A DNA stretch of 64,000 nucleotides, taken from assembly GCA_028277025.1 (NCBI GenBank), contig JAPYVG010000005.1, forward strand, positions 1 to 64,000, given 5' to 3'. Source of the stretch: Sulfolobaceae archaeon. GTDB lineage: Archaea > Thermoproteota > Thermoprotei_A > Sulfolobales > Sulfolobaceae. The notes below the pieces were generated by a model. The model made no database searches. It was not told where the DNA came from and saw only the letters and a program-made list of their open reading frames with translations. Shown here piece after piece: positions 33,064-44,129 of the stretch. Numbering within the stretch: the first letter of the stretch is position 1; every line of letters begins with the position of its first letter. Made by a program: the position numbers and the translations under genes.

Positions 33064-34869
33064 TTACGCAGTTTCACTCTCCTGGCTTTCTTCTTTCTTA
33101 TGTAGCTTCATCTTATACATTTCCAAAATCTCATGTGGAGTTGTTGCGTCCTCAACGCTTTTATCGTCTCTCCATCTTATAAATCTCGGGAATCTTATAG
33201 ATAAGCCAGCGTCCTTGCTAACTTCACCTTTACAACAAGTATGCTGTGGTGATAATGTTATTTCCGCACCAATTATTTCAGCAACATACTTAGGCTGTAC
33301 CCAAATATCTGGTTCCATTTCGGATATAACTCTTGGGTCTTTTAGTGGTGTTCTTATTTCCATGAGTTTTTTCTGCAATTCATCAAGTTCCTCATCACTA
33401 AAACCAGACGCTACCTTACACACGGTATAGAAAGTATCAGTGTCTGGGTCATAGGCTGCCATTAATAATGAGCTTAGCTTTCCTCCTCTCTTACCTCTGC
33501 CATAAAAAGCTCCTACAACCACTAGGTCAACACTGTCCGCCATTTCGCTCTGGTAATCTCTCTTTAGTTTTATCCATAGAAATCCTCTAGCACCTGCCTG
33601 GTAAATAGAATCTTTAGATACTGATTTAACCATAACTCCTTCAGCACCTTCAGAGATAGCTTGGTAGAAATAGTCCGTGAGTTCTTTAACGTTATTAGTA
33701 TAAATGTGATGTGCGATATGTAATTTATCGTTAGCTTTTATTATTTCTTCTAGTTTTTTCCTCCTCTCAGGTAGGGGTTTTACAGTATAATCTTCACCCT
33801 CATAGTACATCAAATCAAATAAGTAGACATTTACGGGGTATTCCTTTATCGCTTCATTTATATCGTTCTTCCTTTTTCTGTGCATTAATTCTTGAAAAGG
33901 TCTGATTTCACCGCTTTCAGGATCTATGGCTACTATTTCTCCTTCGATTATGACCTCGTTAGCATTTATATAATCCTTTACATACTCAACTACGTCTGGG
34001 TATTGTTTACTTATATTCTCTAATCTTCTAGAGAATATAAATACCTTCTCACCCTTTTTATGAATCTGTGCTCTCTCACCATCATATTTATAATCAACTA
34101 AAGCAGTCCCACCAACCTTTGCTAAAATTTCTGTGGGGTCGTTTAAACGCTCGGCTAGCATTGGTCTAATTGGGATTCCCACTTCTGGCTTTATGTTCTT
34201 TATAGCTTCTATTCCTTGTTCGGCCAATATTTTAGCAATATTACCTAAGTCTGCACGTAAGTTATATGCCCTTTCTACTAAAGGCCTAGCAGTAGCACCT
34301 CCTCCGAAAGCTATTGCTAGAGCATCTAATATTGTTGCGTCACCAATTCCTACTCTTAGCCTACCGTCGATAAACCTAATGATATACTTAGCTTCTAACG
34401 GTGTGGCCTTTTTTAATAACCCAGCTAAAGATCTGATTTTAATATCTCTACTACCTTCTCCCTCGGCCATTGCAATTTTAGTTAGGGAATCATAAACTTC
34501 CTCAACAGTTAATCCTTCCTTATTAGACGTTCCTAGAAACGAAAATATTGAACCAGATTTAGACGAAGTTTGTTTAAGTTTTGTTACTACATCACCTAAG
34601 TCCCCAAGGACTTTTAGTTGGTTTTCGACTATGTCCTCCTTTACGTTAGTTGCAATTGAAATGGCCTTTATCATTAACTTTTCCCCTATTCCGATTTCTG
34701 GATTACCTAAGAAGTCTGGCCATAATTTACCTTGAATAATGTAAACAACCTTATCTATCACATTTTTATCGGATTTTTTGAATAAATCTGTTAGTAACGC
34801 AGTTAATTGAATTCTTGAACTAATTTTTTCTAGCTTATCAAAGTAGTCGGCAATTAGTTTAAACTCCAT
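33064..34869 (-). CDS. lig: ATP-dependent DNA ligase
   Basis: 601 residues, seals nicks in replication and repair. N-terminal DNA-binding domain (1-220), adenylation domain with the AMP-lysine at about residue 261 in [13 protein letters not shown], motif [15 protein letters not shown], and the OB-fold C-terminal region with LRAD-like [12 protein letters not shown]. Length is typical of crenarchaeal ligases. ATG at 34869. Its upstream region also holds the probable sRNA gene on the other strand. Confidence 0.95.
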   Translation of the reverse strand: MEFKLIADYFDKLEKISSRIQLTALLTDLFKKSDKNVIDKVVYIIQGKLWPDFLGNPEIGIGEKLMIKAISIATNVKEDIVENQLKVLGDLGDVVTKLKQTSSKSGSIFSFLGTSNKEGLTVEEVYDSLTKIAMAEGEGSRDIKIRSLAGLLKKATPLEAKYIIRFIDGRLRVGIGDATILDALAIAFGGGATARPLVERAYNLRADLGNIAKILAEQGIEAIKNIKPEVGIPIRPMLAERLNDPTEILAKVGGTALVDYKYDGERAQIHKKGEKVFIFSRRLENISKQYPDVVEYVKDYINANEVIIEGEIVAIDPESGEIRPFQELMHRKRKNDINEAIKEYPVNVYLFDLMYYEGEDYTVKPLPERRKKLEEIIKANDKLHIAHHIYTNNVKELTDYFYQAISEGAEGVMVKSVSKDSIYQAGARGFLWIKLKRDYQSEMADSVDLVVVGAFYGRGKRGGKLSSLLMAAYDPDTDTFYTVCKVASGFSDEELDELQKKLMEIRTPLKDPRVISEMEPDIWVQPKYVAEIIGAEITLSPQHTCCKGEVSKDAGLSIRFPRFIRWRDDKSVEDATTPHEILEMYKMKLHKKEESQESETA

Positions 34870-34897
34870 AAATAAATATTATTAAACAATAGTAAAA

Positions 34898-34957
34898 AAG
34901 GATGATGACAACCCGGCAAGCCGGAAAAGGTGAAGAATCAGAGTTACTCTGACTTAG
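34898..34957 (+). ncRNA. Probable C/D box guide sRNA
   Basis: In the gap between the divergent ligase and dcd genes lie, in order, box C ATGATGA (34902-34908), a D'-like CGGA (34922-34925), box C' GTGAAGA (34930-34936) and box D CTGA (34949-34952). The C to D span is 51 bases, typical of archaeal methylation guides. A TATA-like ATAAATATT at about 34871-34879 is 26 to 30 bases before the box C region. D' is a weak match, and CCGG-CAAG-CCGG between C and D' is self-complementary. Targets were not determined. Confidence 0.5.
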
Positions 34958-35005
34958 TATTATGTGCTGTTTAATAAATAAGAGTAATGAGGAGAATATT
35001 TTCTC

Positions 35006-35521
35006 ATGATATTAGGAGACCGTGATTTAAAGTATTACTTGGAAAAGGGTTGGATAATAATTGACCCATTAAAAGAAGACACTATAAGGGAGAACGGTGT
35101 AGATTTAAGGGTTGGCGAAGAAATAGCTAGGTTTATAAATACGGATAAAGTCTTTGACCCAGATAACCCCGATTACTCCTTCTTCAAAATAGAGAAAGGA
35201 GATGAGTTCATTATACACCCTTACGAACACGTACTCCTAGTCACTGAGGAATACATTAAACTCCCAAACGACATAATGGCATTCGTAAACCTACGCTCAT
35301 CATTTGCAAGGCTGGGGTTATTTATCCCGCCAACTATTGTGGATGCTGGGTTCGAGGGGCAATTAACAATAGAAGTGGTGGGGTCATCATTTCCAGTAAA
35401 ATTGAAGAGGGGGACAAGGTTCCTCCACTTAATATTTGCCAGAACATTAACACCAGTAGAACATCCCTATAAGGGTAAATATCAGAGACAAACTGGCGTT
35501 ACTGTTCCAAAGTTTAAATAA
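35006..35521 (+). CDS. dcd: dCTP deaminase
   Basis: 171 residues, trimeric dUTPase-fold enzyme that deaminates dCTP to dUTP (and in some archaea also hydrolyses dUTP). Motifs: NGVDLRVG, the catalytic region [32 protein letters not shown] and the C-terminal [20 protein letters not shown]-like TTTAATAAAT at 34970-34979 gives a very short leader before ATG 35006. Its end overlaps the convergent RHH gene by eight bases. Confidence 0.93.
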   Translation: MILGDRDLKYYLEKGWIIIDPLKEDTIRENGVDLRVGEEIARFINTDKVFDPDNPDYSFFKIEKGDEFIIHPYEHVLLVTEEYIKLPNDIMAFVNLRSSFARLGLFIPPTIVDAGFEGQLTIEVVGSSFPVKLKRGTRFLHLIFARTLTPVEHPYKGKYQRQTGVTVPKFK

Positions 35522-36197
35522 GTGATTTCCACCCTTTTAGTTCCGCATCAAAGATAATTATCCCGTCGCTAACTAATTTCTTAAATAACTTAGCTTGTTT
35601 TGGATCCAGCTTACTAGCTGCTTCTTCTTGGTCAGAAGTATGAATTTCTTGAACTTTTTTCTTAAATTCATCTAAAAATTGAGGATCTACGGCGATTCTT
35701 TCTCTCTCAGTATATATTATTCTTGCCCCTTCATGTTCTAGCTTATTAAAGAAAGCGTCTGGATCTTTTAATTTTAGTTCTGATTCGTACACAGCGCCTT
35801 GTTCTTTTAAGATATCTATAGCGGTCTTTTTGGTTTTAGTTTCTTGTTGTCGTTTAATCTTAGTCTCTTCTTGTGGTGATTGTTGTTTTTGCCCTTTCTT
35901 AATTTCTTCAAGCTCCTCTATTTTTTCTGTTAATTCAGCGATTTTTTTCTTTAAATCCTCTATTTGAGAAGTAAAAGGATTAATATAATCCATTAGTTTT
36001 TTCTCCACCTTATTACTTATTTGTAATAATATATCTTCAGATAGTTTAGTAGTTGTAGGAGTACTGTTATTGCTTTCCTCTCCGAGCAATACAGCCCTTA
36101 TGTATTCTGATAATAAAACGTAGCCTTCCTTCTTGGCCCTCTCTTCTAGTAATTTGTACTCGTCATCTGATAATTTAATAGAAATAATCTTTACCAT
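35514..36197 (-). CDS. Ribbon-helix-helix plus coiled-coil protein
   Basis: 227 residues from the ATG at 36197; the frame also opens at TTG 36212, giving five extra residues. Residues 1-45 match a CopG/Arc ribbon-helix-helix DNA-binding domain ([21 protein letters not shown]). The middle, about 75-110, is a strongly charged coiled coil ([22 protein letters not shown]). The tail from about 130 looks like a small winged-helix or helical domain ([21 protein letters not shown]). A multidomain DNA-binding or nucleoid protein is likely; its specific function is unknown. Confidence 0.7.
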   Translation of the reverse strand: MVKIISIKLSDDEYKLLEERAKKEGYVLLSEYIRAVLLGEESNNSTPTTTKLSEDILLQISNKVEKKLMDYINPFTSQIEDLKKKIAELTEKIEELEEIKKGQKQQSPQEETKIKRQQETKTKKTAIDILKEQGAVYESELKLKDPDAFFNKLEHEGARIIYTERERIAVDPQFLDEFKKKVQEIHTSDQEEAASKLDPKQAKLFKKLVSDGIIIFDAELKGWKSLI

Positions 36198-36243
36198 TGT
36201 AAAAAAGTTCAACTGGTATAGTAAAAAATTTTGCTAAAATGAG

Positions 36244-36954
36244 TTATGAGATAGGCTTATCTGATTGCTTCTCAAGTATTGAGTTAATGAAGTTCTCCTC
36301 ATAAGGTACTCCTATGAACTCTACAGAACCATTTATAGCTACTGTAGGTACTGACATTACCTGGTACTTCTCCGCTATATCTTGGTTTTCGTAAGCCTCA
36401 ACTACATCAGAGATTACATTGCATTTGCCCGCTTTACATGCTTCGTAAGCTACCATGTGAGCCATTAAAGCAGCATATGGACAATAGGGACAAGAAGGTG
36501 TTACAACTGTTTCTATCTTTACGAAACCGCTTAACTTCTCTTTTATTGCTTTTACCGTCTCCTGGCTTAATCCACTTTCGCCTAACGATAATCTTACGGT
36601 AGTCTCTACTAAAGCTCTTATTTCTTCACCCAATGGTGCTCCAGTCCACCTTAAGTTTCCATTAATGAAAGCTACTGTGGGAACTCTTTCAACTCTAAAG
36701 TCCTTAAACTCATTTAAATGTTTTGGGTTAGATTTATCAAATACGTGGACTTTGATTAAACTACCATTAGAATCACTGGGTGCGGAATCTCTCATAAATT
36801 CTATGAATTTCTTAGTTACTTCACAATAATGACAGTGAGGGTCTTTTGAATCGATAAATACGTAAATGTCTACGGGGTTTTTCATATCCTTTAATGCATC
36901 TTGTAATGCTTGTTTAACTTCATCTGTGAAAAGTTCTGCAAATTCTTCTTCCAT
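36244..36954 (-). CDS. pdo: Protein disulfide oxidoreductase (glutaredoxin-like, double thioredoxin fold)
   Basis: 236 residues with two thioredoxin-fold units, each with a CxxC: CHYC in SKDPHCHYCEVTK (N half) and CPYC in TPSCPYCPYAA (C half). The cis-proline regions ERVPTVAF and MSVPTVAI follow. Pdo maintains intracellular disulfides, which are abundant in hyperthermophilic crenarchaea. ATG at 36954 is preceded at about 25 bases by TTTAAATGATAAT, consistent with a leaderless mRNA. Confidence 0.92.
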   Translation of the reverse strand: MEEEFAELFTDEVKQALQDALKDMKNPVDIYVFIDSKDPHCHYCEVTKKFIEFMRDSAPSDSNGSLIKVHVFDKSNPKHLNEFKDFRVERVPTVAFINGNLRWTGAPLGEEIRALVETTVRLSLGESGLSQETVKAIKEKLSGFVKIETVVTPSCPYCPYAALMAHMVAYEACKAGKCNVISDVVEAYENQDIAEKYQVMSVPTVAINGSVEFIGVPYEENFINSILEKQSDKPIS

Positions 36955-37003
36955 TCTTTCCCACGCTACTTATTATCATTTAAATGGCCAATTAAAAAAG
37001 TAA

Positions 37004-37687
37004 CTACTGAAAATTCAAAAATTCCTCCTTTTTACATTTAATTTGGTTAGGTCTTAAAACAAGTATATTTTCTGAATTTGGAGAAATTTCTCTGAATATT
37101 ATACCTTGAAACTTCTTTATTTTAACCTTATTACTGAGCCAACAATCTGGTGCTAAACCGGCTTTAATGCAAGTCTCTGCTAAAAAAGTTTCCTCATCCC
37201 AACAATACTCCATTGGCACTTGCGGTAATAATAATCCGCTATACATAATACCATATTCTACTATAAGTCCGTCCTCGCCCACCTTAACATACTTCGGTAA
37301 ATCCCACCTGTTATTAACATTGATCTCTTGAGGCTTTGTGAGCACAGTAACTTCAATTATTATTTCATCTATTTCATGTTTACTTAAGGGCGGAAATCTC
37401 GGGTCAGAAAAAGCTGCTGCTACTGAAGCCTTAGAAACGATCTCTTTAAGTGGTGCTACCGCTTCAACGTAACCTATGCATCCCCTCAGGGTTGTGGTAT
37501 TACCAGAAATTTTTTCCAGAGTAACGAATGCTAACCCTTTTTTGTTAAGAATTGGGTTATTATATTTATTCAAATCTAACTTTGCTAATCCAAATTTTTG
37601 ATAAATAGACTCTCTGGCTATTTTTACCAGATCTTTACCTATGTTTTCGTCAAGTTCTTGTATTGTTACTAACTGTTCTAGGCTCAT
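37004..37687 (-). CDS. AMMECR1-domain protein
   Basis: 227 residues. Conserved AMMECR1 features: [15 protein letters not shown], with the RGCIG hallmark, [12 protein letters not shown], and [19 protein letters not shown]. Function in archaea is unknown. The frame is open upstream to 37798, but ATG at 37687 yields the family N-terminus and overlaps the Mut7-C gene by 38 bases. Same operon as the two genes behind it. Confidence 0.85.
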   Translation of the reverse strand: MSLEQLVTIQELDENIGKDLVKIARESIYQKFGLAKLDLNKYNNPILNKKGLAFVTLEKISGNTTTLRGCIGYVEAVAPLKEIVSKASVAAAFSDPRFPPLSKHEIDEIIIEVTVLTKPQEINVNNRWDLPKYVKVGEDGLIVEYGIMYSGLLLPQVPMEYCWDEETFLAETCIKAGLAPDCWLSNKVKIKKFQGIIFREISPNSENILVLRPNQIKCKKEEFLNFQ

Positions 37688-38123
37688 TAATTTTAATCTT
37701 GCTTTTAGCTCTAATAAGTATATTCTCCATTGTCCTCCAATGCGCTCCCTTCCAGTATTTCTTTCCGCACTTGCTACATTCCCATAAGTTATCATCAATT
37801 TTTCTTAATATACCATTACAAACTGAGCATCTAGAGAAATTAGGATCTAAAGTTAAATCTAGATTATACTTTAAAGCGAGCCTTGCTAGCATATCCTCTA
37901 TCTCAGTCCCCGGAATTATGTAAAAACACTCCAAACCCCTCTTTTTTGCCCTCTGGCAAAGTCCTCTATCCCTCGTTATTATTACCCTCTTTTCATCTTC
38001 TGCAATTTTAATAATTTTCCAGTCCTCATATTTAGGGTCATAGGATGTATCATAACCTAAAATTCTAAGCCATCTCGCTAATTTCCCTAACATAGCATCT
38101 ACTACGAATTTCCTTCTAATCAT
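37650..38123 (-). CDS. Mut7-C RNase domain protein with zinc ribbon
   Basis: 157 residues. N-terminal PIN-like fold as in Mut7-C proteins: [37 protein letters not shown], and the acidic residues that bind metal. C-terminal zinc ribbon: CSVC ... CSKC followed by YWKGAHW. Predicted RNA nuclease. The ATG at 38123 is two bases past the end of the preceding membrane-protein gene (38126), so the three minus-strand genes form an operon. Confidence 0.82.
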   Translation of the reverse strand: MIRRKFVVDAMLGKLARWLRILGYDTSYDPKYEDWKIIKIAEDEKRVIITRDRGLCQRAKKRGLECFYIIPGTEIEDMLARLALKYNLDLTLDPNFSRCSVCNGILRKIDDNLWECSKCGKKYWKGAHWRTMENILIRAKSKIKINEPRTVSNNTRT

Positions 38124-38125
38124 GC

Positions 38126-38374
38126 CTACATATTATAAAGTATTACAAATATTAAAAACCAAGCTAAAAACAAAGTGAGAAGTCCTCTTCCAAATACGTC
38201 CCACTTTGTATACTCAGCAGTTCTTGTAAGTAATATAAACACAGTTGAGACAGCATACATTATTAGTGGAACTACAAGTGCCAAGATAGCATTAGGAATT
38301 AGAAAATAAGATATGACCCCAGCTACTACCCCCATTATACCTCTGATAAACAATATTTTATCCTCCTTTTCCAC
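38126..38374 (-). CDS. Small membrane protein, unknown
   Basis: 82 residues with about three hydrophobic segments (8-27, 29-48, 61-80) separated by short charged turns (RTAEYTKWDVFGRG). Similar small proteins are common in Sulfolobales, but I cannot name a family. First gene of the minus-strand operon with Mut7-C and AMMECR1; starts facing the NEMF gene, with 49 bases between the two starts. Confidence 0.6.
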   Translation of the reverse strand: MEKEDKILFIRGIMGVVAGVISYFLIPNAILALVVPLIMYAVSTVFILLTRTAEYTKWDVFGRGLLTLFLAWFLIFVILYNM

Positions 38375-38423
38375 GACTAGAATATGGGTAAAGGGGATTT
38401 AAAAGTTGAACAAAAAAACTAGT

Positions 38424-40202
38424 ATGTCTTATATAGATTTACTTGCATGGCTTACCGAAAACAAGAAGATAATAGAAGGTTGCAGAATTGATAATGTATT
38501 TAAAGTAGAAGGTACTGAAAGGACATATTTGCTTAGGTTATATTGTCACGGGGATTACAGACTTCTAGTGCTAGAACCAGCTAAGAGAATTCATTTCACT
38601 AAATATGATAGGCAAAAATCCTCAATAGGAGAAGTGATATTGCTTAGGGAGTTACTTAAGGATAGGATAATTAAAGAAGTAGAAATTTTAGGAAAAGAAA
38701 GGATAGTAAAATTCACTCTCTCTGATTCAAAGAAAATTTACTTAGAATTATTGCCTAGAGGATTACTAGTAATTACTGACCAGAATGACAAGATATTGTA
38801 CTCATCTGAATATAAGGAATTTAAAGACAGAGTAATAAAGGCTGGATTACAGTACACTCCACCGCCGTCCCCTTCACTTCAACCCTCTGAGATAGAGAAA
38901 CTAATAAGTAAGGGAAATATAAGTAGGATTTTAGGATTACCACAAGAAATAATTGAGGCTTTAGGGATAAGTGTGAAAAATAAGGATGAATTAGAGATTG
39001 CAAAGAGGAAGGTTGAAGAGTTTATTAATAGAGTGAGTAGTGGTGATTTCGCTAAATGTTTACTTAAAGGTATTACAGTTTTGCCAGTAAAAGTTGATAA
39101 TTGTATAGAGTATTCCTCATATAATGATGCTTTAGACGATTACTTTACAGAAGAGGAAAAGGTGGAGATAAAAAGCGAGATGGATAAGAAATTGGAAGAG
39201 GAAAAGAAGAAGATAGAAAAAACAATAAAGGAAGTAGAAGAGCAATTAGAGGAATATAGGAAAAATGAAGAACTAAATAGAAAAATTGCCGAATTAATAA
39301 TATCTAATTACCAATTAATAGAGGATAAGATAAGAAGTACTGGGAACACAAAAAATCCTATCACAGTTGCGATAAATGATATTAAGATAGAAATAGATCC
39401 CAAATTAAATGTTTATAAAAACGCATCTAAATATTATGATATAGCTAAGGAATATAGGGAAAAGGCAAAAAAAGCAGAAGAAACATTAAGAAGTTTAAAG
39501 GAGAAATTGTCTGAATTAAATGTTCAGATTGAGGAAAGAAAAGAAGAGATTAAGTTATCAACTAGAAAGAAAGAATGGTACGAGAAATATCATTGGAGTT
39601 TTACTCGTAATGGATTCCTAGTAATTGCTGGTAGAGACGTTGATCAGAACGAAAGCTTAGTAAGGAAATTACTTGAGGATAAAGATATCTTTCTGCATGC
39701 AGATATTCAGGGTGCAGCAGCTACTATTTTGAAGACGAATGGTTTAACACCTAGTGAGGATGACATTAGAGACGCTGCAGTAATATCAGCTTGTTATTCT
39801 AAAGCCTGGAAGGCGGGTATGGCCTCTATCGACATCTACTGGGTTTATGGGAGTCAAGTTAGTAAATCTCCGCCAAGCGGTGAATATCTCAAAAAGGGTT
39901 CATTTATGATTTACGGAAAGAAGAATTATATTAAGAACGTCAAGTTAGAATTAGCTATTGGGTTGGAAATCGGCCAAGATTTTAGGATCCTTGTAGGCTC
40001 GGAAGACAGTGTAAAAACGAGGACCGACAACTACGTCATTATTGTTCCAGGGGATGAGGATCCAAGTAAGCTTGCGGACAAAATAATTAAGCAATTATCT
40101 TCAAAAAACAATATTAAAGGCCTTAAGGTTTTTAAAGAAGATTTGATCAGATCATTACCTGGAAAATCTAGGATACTGATGAAAAAGAATAAATCTTCTT
40201 AG
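38424..40202 (+). CDS. NEMF/Rqc2 (RqcH)-type ribosome quality-control protein
   Basis: 592 residues, NFACT layout. N-terminal NFACT-N domain (MSYIDLLAWLTENK, LRLYCHGDYRLLVLEPAKRIHFT), a middle helical/coiled-coil arm with long KEVEEQLEEYRK-type repeats, and a NFACT-R domain (FLVIAGRDVDQNESLVRK and DIFLHADIQGAAATILK). It binds 50S subunits carrying stalled nascent chains. The frame opens at TTG 38406, but ATG 38424 lies about 22 bases after TTTAAAAG (38398-38405) and gives the family N-terminus. Followed by Rio2. Confidence 0.88.
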   Translation: MSYIDLLAWLTENKKIIEGCRIDNVFKVEGTERTYLLRLYCHGDYRLLVLEPAKRIHFTKYDRQKSSIGEVILLRELLKDRIIKEVEILGKERIVKFTLSDSKKIYLELLPRGLLVITDQNDKILYSSEYKEFKDRVIKAGLQYTPPPSPSLQPSEIEKLISKGNISRILGLPQEIIEALGISVKNKDELEIAKRKVEEFINRVSSGDFAKCLLKGITVLPVKVDNCIEYSSYNDALDDYFTEEEKVEIKSEMDKKLEEEKKKIEKTIKEVEEQLEEYRKNEELNRKIAELIISNYQLIEDKIRSTGNTKNPITVAINDIKIEIDPKLNVYKNASKYYDIAKEYREKAKKAEETLRSLKEKLSELNVQIEERKEEIKLSTRKKEWYEKYHWSFTRNGFLVIAGRDVDQNESLVRKLLEDKDIFLHADIQGAAATILKTNGLTPSEDDIRDAAVISACYSKAWKAGMASIDIYWVYGSQVSKSPPSGEYLKKGSFMIYGKKNYIKNVKLELAIGLEIGQDFRILVGSEDSVKTRTDNYVIIVPGDEDPSKLADKIIKQLSSKNNIKGLKVFKEDLIRSLPGKSRILMKKNKSS

Positions 40203-40221
40203 TATAATTTTATAACAAATT

Positions 40222-41079
40222 ATGCCTAGCTTAACACTAGCTGAAAAGTCTTCTCTTATAGGCCCATTAGATTACAAGATACTAAAGACATTATATAGAG
40301 AGGCTGAAACACATGAGTGGGTTAGGTATAGCGAATTAAGTTCGATTACTGGCCTTGAGGATAAAGAACTACAAGTCTCTCTACTTAAACTATACAACTT
40401 AAGGCTTGTCTCAAAAAATAGAGTTTTGGGGGAATTAGCTTATAGGATATCATTTTCTGGCTTAGACGTTCTCGCGATCAAACAGCTTTATGTTAATAAC
40501 GTGCTTAAAAAATTAGGGATAATTATAGGTGAAGGTAAAGAAAGTAGTGTCTATTTGGGATACAATTTTAATGATGAACCCATTGTAATTAAATTCCATA
40601 GAGTGGGGAGAAGAAGTTATAGACATATAAAGAGAAAAAGATCAGTTTCAAAAAATGATTGGATAGGAATAACCATAGAAAACGCAAAGAAAGAGTATAA
40701 CGCCTTAACATGCCTCAAGAACAACTTTGCAAACGTGCCAAAACCGTTGGGGTATGCTTACAATGCAGTTGCCATGGAATATATTGATGGTGTAGAATTA
40801 TATAAGACAAAAGTTGATAATCCGAATCAAATCCTTAATGAAATACTAGGGACTATCAGGATTGCATATACGAATTGTAACTTAATTCATGGAGATTTGA
40901 GTGAGTACAACATTTTAGTCAAACACTCTCAACTATTTATAATTGATTGGCCGCAATGGTCCAATGACGAAATCTTTTTATTAAGAGATTTAAGCAATAT
41001 ATTAAGATATTTCAAGAAAAATTATGGTATCGAATCTGATATTGATAAGGTCTTGGAATACGTTAAGGGGAAATTATGA
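40222..41079 (+). CDS. rio2: Rio2 atypical serine/threonine kinase
   Basis: 285 residues. N-terminal winged-helix domain (1-90), then a RIO kinase domain: the P-loop-like GEGKESSVYLG, metal/ATP lysine in IVIKFHRVGRRSY, hinge AMEYIDGVELY, catalytic loop LIHGDLSEYNIL and metal-binding FIIDWPQW. In archaea it acts in late 40S-type small-subunit maturation. Overlaps DUF460 by four bases, so probably co-translated with it and the NEMF gene upstream. Confidence 0.93.
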   Translation: MPSLTLAEKSSLIGPLDYKILKTLYREAETHEWVRYSELSSITGLEDKELQVSLLKLYNLRLVSKNRVLGELAYRISFSGLDVLAIKQLYVNNVLKKLGIIIGEGKESSVYLGYNFNDEPIVIKFHRVGRRSYRHIKRKRSVSKNDWIGITIENAKKEYNALTCLKNNFANVPKPLGYAYNAVAMEYIDGVELYKTKVDNPNQILNEILGTIRIAYTNCNLIHGDLSEYNILVKHSQLFIIDWPQWSNDEIFLLRDLSNILRYFKKNYGIESDIDKVLEYVKGKL

Positions 41080-42890
41080 AAGTTATAGGAGCTGATATTG
41101 AAGCTGGTAAAAGCCCTTTATCTGTTCATTCTCCTACATATTCAGTTGTAATACTAAATGAGAAAGGAGAAATTATAGATAAGCAAGAGTCTGTATCCTT
41201 AAGTAAATTAATACGGTTAACATGGGAAATAAAACCAGACATCCTGGCGCTAGATAATGTATTCGAATTGGCTCCAGACGAGAGGAGATTAGTAAAGGTA
41301 TTATCTTTAATGCCAGATAATATGGAAATAGTACAAGTAACTTATGTCAATGGCGAGTTTAAAGATATTAGAGAAGTAGCGAAGACTAACGGAATAGAGG
41401 TTCAAGGAAAACCCACGCCGTTAAAGACTGCATATTTAGCTGCATTATTAGCAATTAAAGGTGTAGGAACACCGATAAGACTTAAAGAAAAGAAGACAAA
41501 AATCATAATCTCACGCGGAAGGGCTTTAGGACCAGGTGGGATGAGTAGTAATAGATATAAAAGGAATATAAGAGGGTTAATTCTAAGAACGGTAAAGAGA
41601 ATAAAAGAGGAATTAGATTTACATGGTTTTGATTATGACTATATTGTAAAGAGGAGTAAGAATGGAATTGAGAGTGCTGTTTTTACTGTTTATGCACCAA
41701 GAGAAAGTTTGTATGGAATAATAAAGAAAATGAAAGGACATGACCTAAGGGTAGAAATAAGGCCGGTATATAAAGCTAAAATCGAATTCGGAGATAGTAG
41801 AAAATCCCTTAAGCCTGTAATTGTTGGAATTGACCCTGGCATAGAAGTAGGAATATCGGTAATTGACTTATATGGTAATCCGGTGTACCTAATTACTAGG
41901 AGAAATATTGACCGAGAAGATATAATAGATATTATAAGAGAAAATGGTAAACCAGTGTTAATAGCTACTGATGTAAATCCGGTACCAGATACTGTGAAGA
42001 AAGTAGCTGCTCAGTTAAAGTGTAAACTCTTCATTCCAGAGAAATCATTATCGATGGACGAGAAAGTAGATTTAACTACAAAATTTTCAGAAGCTCACGG
42101 TATAAAGATTGATGATCCTCACATTAGGGACTCTCTTGCTGCAGCGTTAAGAGCATATTATGAAATCTCGCATAAGTTAAGGCAAGCTGAAGGAGCGTTA
42201 AGAAGAATGGATATTGAGATAGATGAGGATAATATTTTAGGGTGTATAATAAATGGTGGTACAGTAAGTGAATGCATAGAAAGAGAGATAGAGAAAGAGA
42301 TAAACCAAATAAATGAACAAACTACTATAATACAGAAGCCTCAAACCTCTCAGCAGCAGATTGTTGACCAATCTACTTTAAACGATTTGAAATTCCAAAT
42401 AGAATATCTAAAACGAAAAATCAGACAATTGATGATAGAAAAATTAGAATTAGAAAAAAGAATAGAGGAAATAAAGATACAAAATAATACTCAAATTTTA
42501 AAGGATAGAAAGATTTATGAAATGCAAAGAGAAATAGAAAATTATAGAAAAATCATAAATGAATTGAAAAGGGAATTGGAAAAAGAAAGATCGGAGAAAG
42601 AAAAAATTATTCAGATACTAAATTTACTTACAAAATCTGAATTAGTAGTGTTGAAGATAAAAGATCTTCCAAGTTTTATACAGTTGAGTAATGATGAGGT
42701 ATCAGTATTAGGTGAGAAAATAAATCCTATAATTTTTGATTTCATAGGTGATGAATATATTATAACATCGCCGACTACGTTAAAAGACTTAGAGATTCTA
42801 TATAAAGAGAAATTAATAGCTGAATCAGAGAAGTTAGATTTAAAGAGATTATTCGAGGAATATCGTAAACAAAGATTTAGAAAAGTATGA
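41076..42890 (+). CDS. DUF460 protein with RNase H-like domain
   Basis: 604 residues, DUF460/COG2433 type. N-terminal RNase H-like segment ([36 protein letters not shown]), then a second, RuvC/YqgF-like unit [17 protein letters not shown] ... [14 protein letters not shown] with the acidic triad, a long coiled coil from about 440 to 520, and a C-terminal helical segment. Predicted nuclease acting on nucleic acid; its substrate is unknown. Starts four bases inside rio2. Convergent with metK (14-base overlap). Confidence 0.82.
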   Translation: MKVIGADIEAGKSPLSVHSPTYSVVILNEKGEIIDKQESVSLSKLIRLTWEIKPDILALDNVFELAPDERRLVKVLSLMPDNMEIVQVTYVNGEFKDIREVAKTNGIEVQGKPTPLKTAYLAALLAIKGVGTPIRLKEKKTKIIISRGRALGPGGMSSNRYKRNIRGLILRTVKRIKEELDLHGFDYDYIVKRSKNGIESAVFTVYAPRESLYGIIKKMKGHDLRVEIRPVYKAKIEFGDSRKSLKPVIVGIDPGIEVGISVIDLYGNPVYLITRRNIDREDIIDIIRENGKPVLIATDVNPVPDTVKKVAAQLKCKLFIPEKSLSMDEKVDLTTKFSEAHGIKIDDPHIRDSLAAALRAYYEISHKLRQAEGALRRMDIEIDEDNILGCIINGGTVSECIEREIEKEINQINEQTTIIQKPQTSQQQIVDQSTLNDLKFQIEYLKRKIRQLMIEKLELEKRIEEIKIQNNTQILKDRKIYEMQREIENYRKIINELKRELEKERSEKEKIIQILNLLTKSELVVLKIKDLPSFIQLSNDEVSVLGEKINPIIFDFIGDEYIITSPTTLKDLEILYKEKLIAESEKLDLKRLFEEYRKQRFRKV

Positions 42891-44091
42891 CCTTATTCTC
42901 TAGTATTAACTCTGATAATTTAGTTACAGAGCTTAGTAGTTCATCAGTAATTCCTTCTATTTCTCTTTTCATATCATTTGTTACCTGGCCGTTTTCTGTA
43001 CTTATTTGTACGTTAGCTATTAGTGGGTCATCTATTGGCCTTCCTATTTGTCCTAAAACCTCAACTTGCACAGACTTAACTCCTTTAACCTCTTTAGATA
43101 CTTTTTGGGCTATCAAATTAGCCAACACGTTATATATTTTACCTACATGGTTAACGGGGTTCTTTCCAGCAGTTGCTTCTAATGACATAGGCCTCATAGG
43201 CGTAATTAAACCAGATGCCCTATTTCCTCTCCCGGTCATTCCATCATCTCCGTGTTCTGCTGAAGTTCCAGTAACTGTAAGGTACACTATTCCTTTATCT
43301 ATCTTATCTCCAGTATTAATGTGAACTACTACATCATAATCTGGTGCTAATTTACTGGCTAAATCAAGGATTTTCTGTTTTGCCTCTTCTTTTACACTAA
43401 GATAATGGTTTAAGTCCTCTATTAATTGGCTTATTATTGCCATTGCCACCGTTAATTCTATTCTTTTACCTTTTCTTAACCCCATTACTTTGACATCTTC
43501 TCCTATCTCTGGTATTTTAGACTTTACTTCCTTAGAATTTAATAACCTTTCGGTATTATATACTAGGTTTTCTAATGTGGAATAGGGAGAGAATCCTACT
43601 CCAAAACTTGTATCGTTAGATAATGGTACCTGTTTACCAGCTTCAAATAGTCCCACCAAATCAGCTGAGCCTTTGCCGATTTTATAATCTACTACCACGT
43701 GTTTTTCTGGATCTAGGTACCTAAAATTTTCCCTTATCCATTCTTTTACGCTCTCAATAATAATTGTTCCTACTGGTACACTCTCTGTGCCATGTTCTGT
43801 CTTTACCTCTGTAGTAGCCCTACCAGCTACTATGATATATATTGGGTGGAGGACTTCTCCTCCTTTAAATCTAGGTGACGCTTGTCCGCCTACTACTAGT
43901 GTTTTATCTAGATTATGATGGAGAATTACGCCATATCTTTTAAGGTAATAAAGCGATAATTTCCTACTAGCTTCTTCAGATGCTGAATCGGCTATATAAT
44001 CTGGGTGCCCAGTTCCTTTTCTTTCTGCTAATTCGACTTCTAATAAATCTGGATTTGCCCAATGACTTAATTGGACATTTATGTTCCTCAT
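42877..44091 (-). CDS. metK: S-adenosylmethionine synthase (archaeal type)
   Basis: 404 residues, archaeal MAT, distant from the bacterial/eukaryotic form. Recognised by [21 protein letters not shown] near the N-terminus, [57 protein letters not shown], and [12 protein letters not shown]. It makes SAM from methionine and ATP. Probably transcribed after the Lsm gene, which ends 38 bases before its start. Confidence 0.95.
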   Translation of the reverse strand: MRNINVQLSHWANPDLLEVELAERKGTGHPDYIADSASEEASRKLSLYYLKRYGVILHHNLDKTLVVGGQASPRFKGGEVLHPIYIIVAGRATTEVKTEHGTESVPVGTIIIESVKEWIRENFRYLDPEKHVVVDYKIGKGSADLVGLFEAGKQVPLSNDTSFGVGFSPYSTLENLVYNTERLLNSKEVKSKIPEIGEDVKVMGLRKGKRIELTVAMAIISQLIEDLNHYLSVKEEAKQKILDLASKLAPDYDVVVHINTGDKIDKGIVYLTVTGTSAEHGDDGMTGRGNRASGLITPMRPMSLEATAGKNPVNHVGKIYNVLANLIAQKVSKEVKGVKSVQVEVLGQIGRPIDDPLIANVQISTENGQVTNDMKREIEGITDELLSSVTKLSELILENKVILF

Positions 44092-44129
44092 TATACACTA
44101 TCCTCTTTTGGTCTTTCTTATAAAATTAC

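Noticed and set aside
34133..34495. 120-codon plus-strand ORF inside the ligase gene
   Set aside because: Antisense shadow of ligase; no own promoter or SD.
42887..43324. 145-codon plus-strand ORF inside metK
   Set aside because: Complement of a firmly identified gene, with no family features.
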